Of a stretch of DNA of 55,720 bases, positions 8,196 through 17,982 are shown piece by piece. The DNA comes from Bacillota bacterium (GTDB lineage Bacteria; Bacillota; Clostridia; Acetivibrionales; DTU013). The notes under the pieces are model-generated. The model made no database searches and had not been told where the DNA came from. It was given only the letters and a program-made list of their open reading frames with translations. Numbering within the stretch: position 1 is the stretch's first letter; each line of letters starts with the position of its first letter. The stretch spans positions 1 to 55,720 of the forward strand of contig JAEXNT010000069.1 of the NCBI GenBank assembly GCA_023439545.1, given 5' to 3'. The position numbers and the translations under genes are program-made.

Positions 8196-8574
8196 TATTT
8201 TCTCCGACTTATCAGTTCTATCATTATTTAATATATTAGCACATTTGCAATATTTTTGTTCTGCCGGATGGTATTTTTGCAAGAACATGCTCCAAGCCAA
8301 AGAGTCTGTAAATTCAAGCCCGGTGCAAAATCAAACGTGCCTCGCTTTTGGGCCGTAGCCACTAGAACAGACCGTGATTTTACCTGGTACATTCTCGAAT
8401 CAACATACTCTATTGTCTTTACGCATACGTTCTTCTAGCAATACCAACCGGCAAACTCCTTGTTTCGGTGCTAACAATTTGTTTATATGAAAAAGGGACG
8501 TTTTATCCGTTTATTGATCCAACGCCCTATTCTCCAGGAGTTTTACCGAATTGTAATATGCGCGTTCACCCTGC
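8196..8574. other. 379-bp intergenic stretch
   Basis: It contains the cobT promoter region (an AT-rich stretch near 8220-8250 on the minus strand) and no convincing gene. A segment at about 8319-8342 (GGTGCAAAATCAAACGTGCC) resembles one at 9075-9105 (GCAAAATCAAATTTGAACGCACC). No cobalamin riboswitch elements were recognised. Confidence 0.5.
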
Positions 8575-8997
8575 CTATTCCTTATCCTGCGGCGTATCCT
8601 CCGGTTTGCCCTGCGCTTCCGGCACTACCGGCATTTCCTGCTTCTTTCCGCATTTGTAGCAGTAGACCATATCGACGTCGAGCTCCATACCGCAATTCGG
8701 GCAAGCTTTTACATTTCTCAGTTCCAGTATCTTCTCCCTCATGTCGTCGATATTGCCGATTATCTCATCTATCTTTGTACAGTTCTCAAGCAGCTTTTCC
8801 CCTACGATCTTTCCCTCTGTATAATCCTCGTAGAGCTGTTTTCCCATCTCCGTATATATCTTCCTGATTTTTTCCTCTTCGGTATTGATGCTCATATTCA
8901 GCCTGGTAACCTCGACAACATTGCCCGACATTTTAGCTGCGGCCTTAGCCGTGTCCGTCACCTTCCTGGTTATATTATCCAGCACCGACACGCTCAT
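8575..8997 (-). CDS. small zinc-ribbon protein with coiled-coil region
   Basis: The product has an N-terminal segment with mixed helices (SVLDNITRKVTDTAKAAAKMSG), a charged helical middle region likely to form a coiled coil, and a C-terminal zinc ribbon (CPNCGMELDVDMVYCYKCG, two CxxC pairs). The tail is rich in Pro, Glu and Lys. Proteins of this layout are common in Firmicutes without an assigned role. The start is uncertain. AAAGGAGAG lies only 2 nt before ATG 8997 but 8 nt before GTG 8991; an ATG at 9009 lacks a ribosome binding site. It is transcribed alone, divergently from gltX. Confidence 0.75.
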   Translation of the reverse strand: MSVSVLDNITRKVTDTAKAAAKMSGNVVEVTRLNMSINTEEEKIRKIYTEMGKQLYEDYTEGKIVGEKLLENCTKIDEIIGNIDDMREKILELRNVKACPNCGMELDVDMVYCYKCGKKQEMPVVPEAQGKPEDTPQDKE

Positions 8998-9062
8998 CTC
9001 TCCTTTCATCGGAACGACCTTTTACATTACTATATTATTCCATTCAATCCCCAAATACAATA

Positions 9063-9090
9063 CGAATTTGATTGCACCGCAAAATCAAAT
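9063..9090. repeat. hairpin between the zinc-ribbon gene and gltX
   Basis: AATTTGATT and AATCAAATT form a perfect 9-bp stem around a 9-nt GC-containing loop. It lies upstream of the gltX promoter in the divergent gap. It could be an operator or a symmetrical leader hairpin; no regulator can be named. Confidence 0.5.
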
Positions 9091-9120
9091 TTGAACGCAC
9101 CTTGCATTTTGCCCTGTTTC

Positions 9121-9149
9121 TTGACTAATATTATAGTAAATAATATAAT
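9121..9149 (+). promoter_or_regulatory. sigma-A promoter of gltX-glnS
   Basis: TTGACT at 9121-9126 and TATAAT at 9144-9149 with a 17-bp spacer, 57 bp before the gltX start. No T-box elements are visible in the short leader. Confidence 0.85.
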
Positions 9150-9205
9150 CATAAGAAAAATCAGCGCAAACCCAGTGTTTGCGGTCAAAGAAGGAGAGAC
9201 CGGCT

Positions 9206-10666
9206 ATGGCGGGAGAGATAAGGACCAGGTTCGCACCGAGTCCTACGGGCTACATGCATATCGGTAACTTACGCACAGCTCTTTACGAATACCTTATTGC
9301 AAAAAGAAACAATGGAAAATTCATTCTTAGAATAGAAGATACCGATCAGGAACGCTTTGTCGAAGGCGCAACAGACGTCATATACAAAACCCTCGATACG
9401 GCCGGCCTGAAGCATGATGAAGGTCCTGACATCGGCGGGCCGTGCGGTCCTTACATACAAAGCGAGCGCAAAGGCTCATATATGGAATATGCAAAAAAGC
9501 TCGTCGATATCGGAGCGGCATATTACTGCTTCTGCTCCAAGGAGCGCCTTGCCGCGGTTAAAGAGGAAATCGAGAAAAACGGCGGGACGTACAGATACGA
9601 CAGGCACTGCCTGGGCTTAAGCAAGGAAGAGGTCGATAAGAAGCTGGCTGCGGGCGAGCCTTTCGTCATCCGCCAGAAAATGCCCGATACGGGAAGCACA
9701 AGCTTCGAGGATGCTGTTTACGGCGCCATAACAGTTGACAACAGCGAGCTTGAGGATCAGGTGCTGATAAAATCGGACGGACTTCCTACATACAATTTCG
9801 CAAACGTTGTCGACGATCATTTGATGAAGATAACACATGTTGTAAGAGGTAATGAGTACCTTTCGTCGACGCCGAAGTACAACCTGCTTTATCTGTCCTT
9901 CGGCTGGGACATACCGACCTACATCCACGTATCGACCATTATCAAGCCTGACGGCCGTAAGATGTCCAAACGAAGCGGAGACCCTTCCTTCGAGGATCTG
10001 ATTTCACAGGGCTATCTTGTCGAGGCTGTCATTAATTACGTGGCGCTGCTAGGCTGGAGTCCCGGAACGACACAGGAGATATTTTCACTGAAGGAGCTCG
10101 AACAGGCCTTCGATATCCACGGGATCAGCAAGTCTCCCGCGGTATTCGACATTAACAAGCTAAACTGGATGAACGGCGAGTATATAAGAAGCATGACGAC
10201 AGAACAGTTCCACAGGCTCGCAATCCCGTATTACAGTGATGCTCTCAAGGCGACCGGCATCGACCTGTTCAAGATAAGCAGGCTGTTGCAGCCAAGGACC
10301 GAGGTTCTGACCGTAATACCGGAAATTGTCGATTTCTTTGAAAAGCTGCCGGAATACGATATAGCGATGTACGAACACAAAAAGATGAAAACCGATACTT
10401 CAAATTCGTTGACAGGGCTGAAAGCAGCGCTTCCCGCACTCGAAGCCGTCTCGTCCTGGGACAATGATACGCTGTATAATACGCTTACGGAGCTTGCCCA
10501 AAGCCTGGGTGTCAAGAACAGCCAGATACTCTGGCCTATCAGGACAGCACTCTCGGGCAAGGATGCGACCCCGGGCGGCGCCACGGAGCTTGCCGAGATC
10601 CTGGGTAAGGAAGAGTCCGTCCGCAGGATAGAAACCGGTATAGAAAAACTTGAAAGGAACAAGTGA
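9206..10666 (+). CDS. gltX: glutamyl-tRNA synthetase
   Basis: It charges tRNA-Glu with glutamate. The class I HIGH motif reads PSPTGYMHIGN near the start, and the KMSKS motif reads KMSKRSGDPS near residue 260. The zinc-binding region is visible as CFCSKERL followed later by YDRHC. The start at 9206 is chosen because AAGGAG (9191-9196) lies 9 nt upstream; an upstream TTG at 9179 lies before that site. The product of 486 aa is of normal length. It forms an operon with glnS, whose start is 1 nt after the gltX stop. Because GlnRS is present, this GluRS could be discriminating, but the sequence alone does not settle that. Confidence 0.96.
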   Translation: MAGEIRTRFAPSPTGYMHIGNLRTALYEYLIAKRNNGKFILRIEDTDQERFVEGATDVIYKTLDTAGLKHDEGPDIGGPCGPYIQSERKGSYMEYAKKLVDIGAAYYCFCSKERLAAVKEEIEKNGGTYRYDRHCLGLSKEEVDKKLAAGEPFVIRQKMPDTGSTSFEDAVYGAITVDNSELEDQVLIKSDGLPTYNFANVVDDHLMKITHVVRGNEYLSSTPKYNLLYLSFGWDIPTYIHVSTIIKPDGRKMSKRSGDPSFEDLISQGYLVEAVINYVALLGWSPGTTQEIFSLKELEQAFDIHGISKSPAVFDINKLNWMNGEYIRSMTTEQFHRLAIPYYSDALKATGIDLFKISRLLQPRTEVLTVIPEIVDFFEKLPEYDIAMYEHKKMKTDTSNSLTGLKAALPALEAVSSWDNDTLYNTLTELAQSLGVKNSQILWPIRTALSGKDATPGGATELAEILGKEESVRRIETGIEKLERNK

Positions 10667-10667
10667 T

Positions 10668-12377
10668 ATGGCTGACGACATAAGAAACGACGCATCGCTG
10701 GATACCGAAGCGCCAGAAACAGCCTCGAATTTCATTTATGATTTTGTCAATGAAGACATAGAAAGCGGCAAAGCAAGTAAAGACGCCATAACCACGCGTT
10801 TCCCTCCGGAGCCTAACGGTTACCTGCACATAGGCCATGCAAAGGCTCTTTGCATAGACTTTCTCACGGCACAGAGGTTCAACGGCCGCTGCAACCTGCG
10901 TTACGACGACACCAACCCCATAAAGGAGAATGTCGAATACGCGGAATCGATGCAGGAGGACATAAAGTGGCTCGGTTTCAACTGGGACGGTCTTTATTAC
11001 GCCTCCGACTATTTCGATACCATGTACGAATGCGCGGTCAGACTTATTAAAAACAACCTGGCATATGTCTGCGACCTCTCAGCCGACGAAATACGCGAGT
11101 ATAGGGGAACGCTGACGGAGCCCGGCAAGGAGAGCCCGTACAGGAACCGTTCGGTTGAAGAAAACCTGGATTTGCTCGCACGGATGAAGGCCGGTGAATT
11201 CGCCGAGGGTACGAGAGTTCTGAGGGCGAAGATCGACATGGCCTCCCCGAACATAAACATGAGAGACCCGGTGCTGTACCGCATAATGCGCGTAGAGCAC
11301 TACAGAATAGGCAGCAAATGGTGCATTTATCCGATGTATGATTTCGCGCACCCGATAGAAGACATGATCGAAAATGTAACGCACTCTCTCTGCTCGCTCG
11401 AATACGAGGATCACAGGCCTTTGTATGACTGGGTTGTGAACAACGCGGGACTGCCCGCAAGACCTCGCCAGATAGAATTTGCGCGGCTCAACCTCTCATA
11501 TACGATGATGAGCAAGAGAAAGCTGTTGCAGCTCGTAAACGAAGGAATCGTCGCGGGCTGGGATGACCCCCGTATGCCTACGTTGTCGGGCTTGAGGCGC
11601 AGAGGCTATACTCCCGCCGCTGTCCGCGATTTCTGCGAAAGAATAGGCGTGGCAAAAACCAACAGCATGGTGGATTATGCTCTGCTCGAGCACTGCGTGC
11701 GCGAGGACCTGAACGCTGGAGCGCCGAGGATGATGGCCGTATTGAGGCCTTTGAAGGTCATAATCGACAATTACCCTGAAGGTCAGGTCGAATGGTTCGA
11801 CGTTGAAAACAACCCGGAAAACCTCGAAATGGGCACAAGGAAGGTACCGTTCTCACGTGAGATTTATATCGAGCGGGACGACTTTATGGAAAATCCCCCG
11901 AACAAGTATTTCAGATTGTATCCGGGCAATGAGGTCCGCCTCAAAAATGCCTATTTCATAAAATGCAACGATGTCGTCAAGGATGGCGAAGGTAATATTA
12001 CCGAGCTGCACTGCTCCTACGACCCGGCTTCGAAAGGCGGAAACTCGCCCGATGGCCGCAAGGTTAAGGGCACTCTCCACTGGGTATCGGCAGCGCATGC
12101 AATTGACGCGGATATACGCCTGTACGATCACCTGTTTACCGATCCCGATCCGGGAGCCGCAGAGGATCTGCACTCGATCATAAGCCCCGGTTCGCTCGAG
12201 GTATTGAAAGGCTGCAAGCTGGAGCCCAACCTCTCCTCAACGAAGACGGGCGAGCATTACCAGTTCCTGCGAATGGGCTACTTCTGCACGGATAAGGATT
12301 CTGCAACGGATAGACTCGTGTTCAACAGGACCGTGGGACTCAAGGATTCATGGGGCAAGGAAGTCAAAAAGGGATAG
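10668..12377 (+). CDS. glnS: glutaminyl-tRNA synthetase
   Basis: It charges tRNA-Gln directly with glutamine. The HIGH motif reads PPEPNGYLHIGHAKA near residue 47, and the KMSKS motif reads YTMMSKRKL near residue 276. FDYRYDDTNP-like RYDDTNPIKEN and the C-terminal beta-barrel anticodon region (FYR...RTVGLKDSWGK end) match the family. Its 569 aa is a normal length. The start at 10668 follows the gltX stop by 1 nt; AAAGGA inside the gltX end serves as ribosome binding site. GlnRS is uncommon in Firmicutes, which mostly use GatCAB, and the family is known to have spread by transfer. Confidence 0.96.
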   Translation: MADDIRNDASLDTEAPETASNFIYDFVNEDIESGKASKDAITTRFPPEPNGYLHIGHAKALCIDFLTAQRFNGRCNLRYDDTNPIKENVEYAESMQEDIKWLGFNWDGLYYASDYFDTMYECAVRLIKNNLAYVCDLSADEIREYRGTLTEPGKESPYRNRSVEENLDLLARMKAGEFAEGTRVLRAKIDMASPNINMRDPVLYRIMRVEHYRIGSKWCIYPMYDFAHPIEDMIENVTHSLCSLEYEDHRPLYDWVVNNAGLPARPRQIEFARLNLSYTMMSKRKLLQLVNEGIVAGWDDPRMPTLSGLRRRGYTPAAVRDFCERIGVAKTNSMVDYALLEHCVREDLNAGAPRMMAVLRPLKVIIDNYPEGQVEWFDVENNPENLEMGTRKVPFSREIYIERDDFMENPPNKYFRLYPGNEVRLKNAYFIKCNDVVKDGEGNITELHCSYDPASKGGNSPDGRKVKGTLHWVSAAHAIDADIRLYDHLFTDPDPGAAEDLHSIISPGSLEVLKGCKLEPNLSSTKTGEHYQFLRMGYFCTDKDSATDRLVFNRTVGLKDSWGKEVKKG

Positions 12378-12387
12378 CGGAACGCAG

Positions 12388-12417
12388 GTGAAACGCAGGG
12401 ACGGTTCCTTTGTTTCA
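12388..12417 (+). repeat. REP-like palindromic repeat, copy 1
   Basis: GTGAAAC, GGGACGGTTCC and TTTGTTTCA form an imperfect palindrome. It fills the gap between the convergent glnS and ligA genes, and its right end supplies the ligA TGA stop codon. An inverted copy lies beyond the other side of ligA. Confidence 0.75.
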
Positions 12418-14385
12418 AGGCTTTACGCCGTTATTCAGCCAATCGAGGAACTGGCCCTCGGTAATTATATCGATTCCTAGTTCCTTAGCTTTTTTGTTTT
12501 TTGACGAACCGGACATGTTGTCGTTATTGATAAGGTAATTCGTCTTTGACGATACGGAGCCAGATGCCTTTCCGCCTTTTTCTTCTATGACGGCAACAAG
12601 CTCGTCGCGGTTGGCATAGTGCTCGAGCGAGCCGGTTATAACAAAGGTCATGCCGTCGAATATCTGCTCGCTTTCACCGGCCTCGACCGTTTCGAATTCT
12701 ATTTTGGGCAATATATCGTGGACGAGCTTCCTGTTCTTTTCGCAGGCGAAGAAGCTGACAAACGCTTCTGCCATTACGTCGCCTATGCCGTTAATTCCGG
12801 TCAGCTGCTCAAAGGTGGCATTTTCGATATTGCTCCAATTATAGCCGAACTTGCGGCAGATCAGTTTGGCGTTCGACAGGCCTACGTTCGGTATGCCGAG
12901 ACCATAAAGCAAGCGCACGGCTGAAGTCTTCCTGGCCCTGTCGACCGCTGCGACAAGCTTGCTGAAGGATTTTTCGCCGAAGCCCTCCATATTAACGATC
13001 TTGTCCTTGTGCTCTGCCAGGTCGAATATATCGGCAGGTTCCTTGATAAAGCCCTCCTCTACGAATTTCTCCAGCGTCGCCTCTGAAAGGCCTTCTATAT
13101 TCATGGCGTCGCGGCTTACGAACAGGCTGAACAGCTTTATCTGCTTTGCAGGGCATTCCGCATTTGTGCAGTACAGGTATCTGACGTCATTGTTCTGGCG
13201 TATCTGAGCCTCTTCCCAGCACACGGGGCATTTGTCGGGTATTTTCAGAGAGCTGCTCCTCGTAAGGTTGTCTGAGATCTGCGGTATTATCATATTGGCT
13301 TTGTATACGCAAACCGTGTCTCCGATACCAATCTGAAGCTCCTCCATGATGCTTATGTTATGCAGACTCGCCCGGCTGACAGTCGTACCCTCGAGTTCCA
13401 CAGGTTCGAAGATCGCGACAGGGTTGATCAGACCTGTTCTCGACGCGCTCCACTCTATCTCGAGCAGCTTTGTCTCCTTTACCTCATCACGCCACTTGAA
13501 GGCTATCGAATCCCTCGGAAATTTGGCTGTCGCCCCCAGGGACTGGCCGTATCCGATATCATCGTATGAAAGGACCAATCCGTCCGAAGGTATGTCGTTT
13601 TTTTCTATATTTTGTGCAAACCATGCAACCGTGTCTTCAATATTCGACGCATCGACCTCTTTGAATTCCACAGTGTCAAAGCCCTGCGATCCGAGCCACT
13701 CCATCTGTCCCCGCCTCGAATTGGCAAAGTCCACGTTGTCAGCTTTGACCAGTGAGAACGCCATGAAACTGACATTCCTTCCGGCCGCGATCTTGTTATT
13801 CAGCTGTCTTACCGAGCCGCTGCACAGGTTTCGCGGATTCTTATACTTAACGCTCTCGTCGTCTATCTGGTCGTTTATTTTTTTAAAGTCGGAATAGCTG
13901 ATGACAGCTTCCCCCCTGATGATAAGATCGCCTTTGTAAGGGATATTCAGCGGAATGTTGCGAAAAACCCTGACATTGTTTGTAACGACCTCGCCCACTT
14001 CGCCGTTTCCCCTTGAAACAGCCTTGGCCAGAGTGCCGTCGGAATAGGTTAAAACGATCGTCAGGCCGTCCAGTTTCCAGAAAAGCAGCCCCTTCTGGTC
14101 CCCAAGCCATTCCCTGAGGTCAGTGACATTCTTCGTCTTATCGAGTGAAAGCATAGGCTTCTCATGCCGCTCCTTCGGCAGGCCTGTGAGCAGCTCATAG
14201 CCGACCTGGATCGTAGGGCTGTTCGAGAGCACGGTTCCCGTTTCATTTTCAAGCTCCACCAGCTCGTCATACAACTTATCGTATGCGAAATTGGACATTA
14301 TCTCCCTGTTTTCCTGTTCATAGGCCATTCTTGCCTTGTTGAGCAGGTCTATTTTCTCTCGCATCAGTTTCATTTTATCCGGCAT
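12415..14385 (-). CDS. ligA: NAD-dependent DNA ligase LigA
   Basis: LigA seals nicks in DNA during replication and repair using NAD+. The domains in order are Ia (NFAYDKLYDELVELE near residue 40), adenylation with the catalytic Lys in FWKLDGLTIVL near residue 103 and TRGDG-like SRGNGEVGEVVTN, OB fold, a four-Cys zinc finger (CPVCWEEAQI ... YCTNAECPAKQ), a helix-hairpin-helix region (LYGLGIPNVGLSNAK, LTGINGIGDVMAEAF), and a C-terminal BRCT domain (FDGMTFVITGSL). The adenylation motif KLDGL instead of KIDGL and the short Ia segment fit a Clostridia-type LigA subgroup. The 656 aa is full length. ATG at 14385 is used. The gene is flanked by inverted REP-like repeats. Confidence 0.94.
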   Translation of the reverse strand: MPDKMKLMREKIDLLNKARMAYEQENREIMSNFAYDKLYDELVELENETGTVLSNSPTIQVGYELLTGLPKERHEKPMLSLDKTKNVTDLREWLGDQKGLLFWKLDGLTIVLTYSDGTLAKAVSRGNGEVGEVVTNNVRVFRNIPLNIPYKGDLIIRGEAVISYSDFKKINDQIDDESVKYKNPRNLCSGSVRQLNNKIAAGRNVSFMAFSLVKADNVDFANSRRGQMEWLGSQGFDTVEFKEVDASNIEDTVAWFAQNIEKNDIPSDGLVLSYDDIGYGQSLGATAKFPRDSIAFKWRDEVKETKLLEIEWSASRTGLINPVAIFEPVELEGTTVSRASLHNISIMEELQIGIGDTVCVYKANMIIPQISDNLTRSSSLKIPDKCPVCWEEAQIRQNNDVRYLYCTNAECPAKQIKLFSLFVSRDAMNIEGLSEATLEKFVEEGFIKEPADIFDLAEHKDKIVNMEGFGEKSFSKLVAAVDRARKTSAVRLLYGLGIPNVGLSNAKLICRKFGYNWSNIENATFEQLTGINGIGDVMAEAFVSFFACEKNRKLVHDILPKIEFETVEAGESEQIFDGMTFVITGSLEHYANRDELVAVIEEKGGKASGSVSSKTNYLINNDNMSGSSKNKKAKELGIDIITEGQFLDWLNNGVKP

Positions 14386-14466
14386 CGTGCAATGTACCTC
14401 CCGTAATTAGTACGTTAACAGTATGAATATCCCTTGTTACAGGTAATAACCTGCTGCGGGCGAAAA

Positions 14467-14497
14467 GTGAAACAAAAGAACCGTCCCCCTGTTTCAC
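14467..14497 (-). repeat. REP-like palindromic repeat, copy 2
   Basis: On the minus strand it reads GTGAAACAGGGGGACGG then TTCTTTTGTTTCAC, the same family as the copy at 12388 but inverted. It overlaps the TGA stop of the M50-like gene at 14494-14496. Confidence 0.75.
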
Positions 14498-15216
14498 CCG
14501 GCGGCCTTCTTTTTGCCCCTTGCCGCCGTCGATCTTTTACCGTGCATTACCGTGGAGTAAAATGCCACGCAGGCTATTACAAGCCATATGATGCCCCATA
14601 CGACTGCAGGGACATGCGTCATTTTCTGCAGCTGCACGGCGTCGGTCAGCGGCTGCGAGGCGCCCCACCCGGGTATCAGGCCGAAGCGCAGGTTTATCTG
14701 CAGCAGTATAGTGTCGACAAAGGTATCATAAATGGCATATGCGGCGCTTGCCACGCCGACTATATCGATTACCCAGTCGTTCAGTTTTTCGTTGTGGAGC
14801 ATATAGAGCAGCAGTACCAAACCTGCAAATATTGCCGCGTAGATGATCGTAAATACGGATTTCCCATATGCAATGGAAACGCCCAGCAGAAGCATGGCGG
14901 AAGCTCCGAGTATATATTTCCTGAGCGCGGTTCTTTTAAGCCAAAGTATCAGTAATGCAAAAAGCACACTTCCCAGATAACCGCCGTTTGCAATCATAAA
15001 AGCTGAAAAATCGCTTTTGGGAAGAGTCAGAGCATAACCGCTCTCATCCAGACTTATTCTGAAGCCCTGTATACCATTGCCGAAAATAACGGCCATAAGC
15101 GAATGCCCAAGTTCATGAAGAAATACTGCAAATATTTTAAGCGGTTTGATAACGATCGTATTCCAAAGCGCTACAACAAACGCCAGTATGACAAGATATC
15201 TTCCAGTCTGCTTCAT
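14494..15216 (-). CDS. M50B-like membrane metallopeptidase-family protein
   Basis: The N-terminal HELGH motif (FAVFLHELGHSLMAVIFG near residue 35) identifies an M50B-like zinc metalloprotease fold inside the membrane. Six or so hydrophobic segments follow, then a basic tail (GKRSTAARGKKKAAG). The second family motif with the third metal ligand (NxxPxxxxDG in classical site-2 proteases) is not obvious, though IPGWGASQPLTDAV near residue 195 is typical of the M50B-like subgroup. The substrate is unknown. The gene stands alone, with its stop inside a REP-like repeat. Confidence 0.75.
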   Translation of the reverse strand: MKQTGRYLVILAFVVALWNTIVIKPLKIFAVFLHELGHSLMAVIFGNGIQGFRISLDESGYALTLPKSDFSAFMIANGGYLGSVLFALLILWLKRTALRKYILGASAMLLLGVSIAYGKSVFTIIYAAIFAGLVLLLYMLHNEKLNDWVIDIVGVASAAYAIYDTFVDTILLQINLRFGLIPGWGASQPLTDAVQLQKMTHVPAVVWGIIWLVIACVAFYSTVMHGKRSTAARGKKKAAG

Positions 15217-15340
15217 TCCGTTCCTCCATAAAATTATTCCCGGCGCACAGGCGCCAAAAAAATAGTGTATTTATAAAATTATACGTTATTTTTTCGGGAT
15301 TGTCATTGAAAAGCTGCATCATTATAAACCCTTTACAACC

Positions 15341-17890
15341 TCAAAAGCCTTGCTGTATATCAGGCTTCCGGACAGCCTTTCCAAGCTTTTTCACCGCTTT
15401 GACAAGCTCATACCAGAGCACAGACGCCAAAGCGACGCCCACCGCCGCTGAAAGCTGTCCGAAAGCAGGAGGAGCGAACTTCAGGAAGCCGTTCAGCGGA
15501 GTGTACAATATCAGCAGGAGTCCCGCGACAGTCCCGATGTTGATGAACCACATCACTTTATCCTTAAGCAGTCGCTTTGCAGTAAAAATAGCGAAATCTG
15601 TATCGGAACTGTTAACCTGAACAAGCAACAGATTGGCGATCATTATGACCGCGAGCCCCATTGCACGAGCAACTCCGGCGTTCCCCGGGACATTCGGCTG
15701 CATGGCGCAGTAAGTCCCGAATGAGGCTGCAAAAACCGCGAGTCCCTGAAGTATGCTTTTAACAAGCATATTCACCGTGAGTATCCTCTCTTTGGGATCT
15801 CTGGGCCTGCGCCTCATTATTTCCCTTTCGGCAGGCTGACGTTCGAGAACTACCGAGCAGGTCGGGTCTATGATCAGCTCGAGTAGCACGACATGGAGAG
15901 GCAGCAGCATCAGATTGGCGGGGGCGATGTTGAGAAGCGGCGCCAGCAGTGAGGCGAAAGCTATCGGTATGTGGATCGTAATGACATACCCTATGGCTTT
16001 TCTGATATTGTCGTAAATACGCCGCCCGTCCCTGATCGTATCTACAATAGTCGAAAAGTTGTCGTCCATAAGTATCAGGTCCGCGGCCTCCCTCGAGACC
16101 TCGGAGCCGCGCTTTCCCATAGCGATGCCTATATCCGCATGTTTCAGCGCCGGCGCATCGTTGACACCGTCGCCTGTCATGGCTACGACGTGGCCGTTCG
16201 CTTGGAGCGCCTCGACTATCCTCATTTTGTGCTCGGGCACCACACGGGAAAAAATACTCGCAGTCTTAACCCTTTTACACAGCTCGTCATCTGTCAGACC
16301 GTCGATTTCACTGCCGGTTATTATGTTATCGGCATCCGGCATGCCGATCTGCTTCGCAATACTGCCAGCCGTGATACCATTGTCGCCCGTGATCATTACG
16401 ACCCTAACTCCGGCTTTTACGCACTCGGCTATATCCCTTTTCACGGATTCCCTCGGTGGATCCGCAAGCCCGACGAGGCCGCAAAGGCTAAGTTTCAAAC
16501 CCGTTATTTCGCGCGGCACCTCCGTTACCCCGGAACAGCGCGTATCGCCCACTGCTATGACACGAAGGCCCTGCCGTGACATATCGGCAGCCCTGCTTTC
16601 GGCAAGCCGCCGCTCATCTTCCGTCAGGCAGCACATTGCAAGAATCTTTTCCGGAGAACCTTTTGACGCAATGATTATCTCGCCATCGTGCCTCCAGACA
16701 TGCCCCATCATTTTCAGTTCATTGGTAAATGCATATTCGTGTATGAGCTCTCCCCCGAAAAGATGATCCCTTGTGATGCTACGCTCCTCACAGCAGGCAA
16801 GCATGGCCTTTTCCATAGGGTCGTAGGTATCCGTTTCGCACCCCAGCCCCATTACCTCGCAGAGGCGATCCTCATCACCATCTGCGGCCCATATTTCTTT
16901 GACCCTCATCCGGTTCATCGTTATAGTGCCTGTTTTATCTACGCACAGAACGGATACCGATCCCAGAGTTTCCACCGAGGCAAGCCTTCGGACAAGAGAC
17001 TGCTTTTTTGCAAGACGCCAGGCGCCCATAGAGAGGAAAACGGTCAGAATTACCGGAAATTCTTCAGGTATCATTGCCATTGCGAGGGTAATGCCCGAAA
17101 GGATACTTTCAATGATGCGGTCATCCGCCGAATGGTCGGGTATATTGAGATATGTGAAAACGCCGACAAGTGCAAACAATACTGCCGCGATACCCGCGCA
17201 CAGCTTTACAAGCGATCCTGTCTGCAGCTGGAGAGGCGTCGGGTTCTCCTCCGCTGCCGCCACATTCACGCCTATTTTACCGTATTCTGTGAATTGTCCT
17301 ATTCTGTCGACCCTTATATAGCCGCTTCCCTGGGTTACCATCGTGCCTGCGTAGCAATAATCTTTCTTCCAGTAATCATTGTTTTGCCCTGCTTTCCCGA
17401 GCGGCACCTTCCATACGCTTTCAGCCTCGCCCGTTAGCGAGGATTCATCCACACCGAGATCGCTCGACCTCAGGACGAACCCGTCGGCCGGGATCTTAAC
17501 TCCCTCGCTGATAAGCATGATATCGCCGGGCACAAGGTTTGCGCCGGCTATGACGGTTTCCCCGCCGTCCCTTATTACAGTTATCCTGGGAGCCGACAGA
17601 TCTTTCAGTGCATTGAGGGTTTTATCGGTTTTCCATTCCTGTATGACGTCGATACTGATAACGCCAGTAACAAATATAAGCATTATGGCGCCGTCCCGCG
17701 GTTCGCCGAGCAGAAAATAAATGACTGCTGCTATGATAAGCAGGAGGAACATGGGCTCGCACAAGATGTGCAGCACCTTTGTGAAAAAATTCTGCTTCTT
17801 TTGGGGCGTCAGTTCGTTTTTACCGTATTGTAGCTGCCTTTTCCGAGCTTCGGCTGTTGACAAGCCCTGTAGACCGGTTTCGTGTGTCAT
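15341..17890 (-). CDS. P-type cation-transporting ATPase (P2 type)
   Basis: It pumps a cation across the membrane with ATP hydrolysis. The phosphorylation site DKTGTIT, TGES-like SLTGEAESV, KGSPEKIL (ATP site), DPPR, TGDN and GDGVNDAPALKHADIGIAMG are all present. The TM4 motif is IPEEFPVILT, the PEEFP subgroup rather than PEGLP of classical Ca2+ pumps. No N-terminal CxxC heavy-metal domain is seen. The start at 17890 (MTHETGLQ) is chosen from GGAGG 10 nt upstream; an upstream extension would run into the riboswitch terminator. The product is 849 aa. The gene lies behind a NiCo-type riboswitch, which suggests export of Ni2+ or Co2+ rather than Ca2+. Confidence 0.9.
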   Translation of the reverse strand: MTHETGLQGLSTAEARKRQLQYGKNELTPQKKQNFFTKVLHILCEPMFLLLIIAAVIYFLLGEPRDGAIMLIFVTGVISIDVIQEWKTDKTLNALKDLSAPRITVIRDGGETVIAGANLVPGDIMLISEGVKIPADGFVLRSSDLGVDESSLTGEAESVWKVPLGKAGQNNDYWKKDYCYAGTMVTQGSGYIRVDRIGQFTEYGKIGVNVAAAEENPTPLQLQTGSLVKLCAGIAAVLFALVGVFTYLNIPDHSADDRIIESILSGITLAMAMIPEEFPVILTVFLSMGAWRLAKKQSLVRRLASVETLGSVSVLCVDKTGTITMNRMRVKEIWAADGDEDRLCEVMGLGCETDTYDPMEKAMLACCEERSITRDHLFGGELIHEYAFTNELKMMGHVWRHDGEIIIASKGSPEKILAMCCLTEDERRLAESRAADMSRQGLRVIAVGDTRCSGVTEVPREITGLKLSLCGLVGLADPPRESVKRDIAECVKAGVRVVMITGDNGITAGSIAKQIGMPDADNIITGSEIDGLTDDELCKRVKTASIFSRVVPEHKMRIVEALQANGHVVAMTGDGVNDAPALKHADIGIAMGKRGSEVSREAADLILMDDNFSTIVDTIRDGRRIYDNIRKAIGYVITIHIPIAFASLLAPLLNIAPANLMLLPLHVVLLELIIDPTCSVVLERQPAEREIMRRRPRDPKERILTVNMLVKSILQGLAVFAASFGTYCAMQPNVPGNAGVARAMGLAVIMIANLLLVQVNSSDTDFAIFTAKRLLKDKVMWFINIGTVAGLLLILYTPLNGFLKFAPPAFGQLSAAVGVALASVLWYELVKAVKKLGKAVRKPDIQQGF

Positions 17891-17982
17891 GGGCTGGATA
17901 CCTCCGTTTATAGTCATATCTCCGCAGCTTGCATCCGGAAGTATGGTTTTCGATATCCGCAGGTATCTGGATTCAAGAATAT

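Noticed and set aside
8196..8300. 35-residue N-terminal extension of CobT
   Set aside because: The sequence does not match the family, and the start at 8195 has GGAG at good distance.
8196..8574. Cobalamin riboswitch upstream of cobT
   Set aside because: The B12-box and other conserved elements were not seen.
12415..14385. LigA as part of a mobile element, because it is flanked by inverted repeats
   Set aside because: The repeats are short REP-like palindromes found elsewhere; no transposase or target duplication, and ligA is essential.
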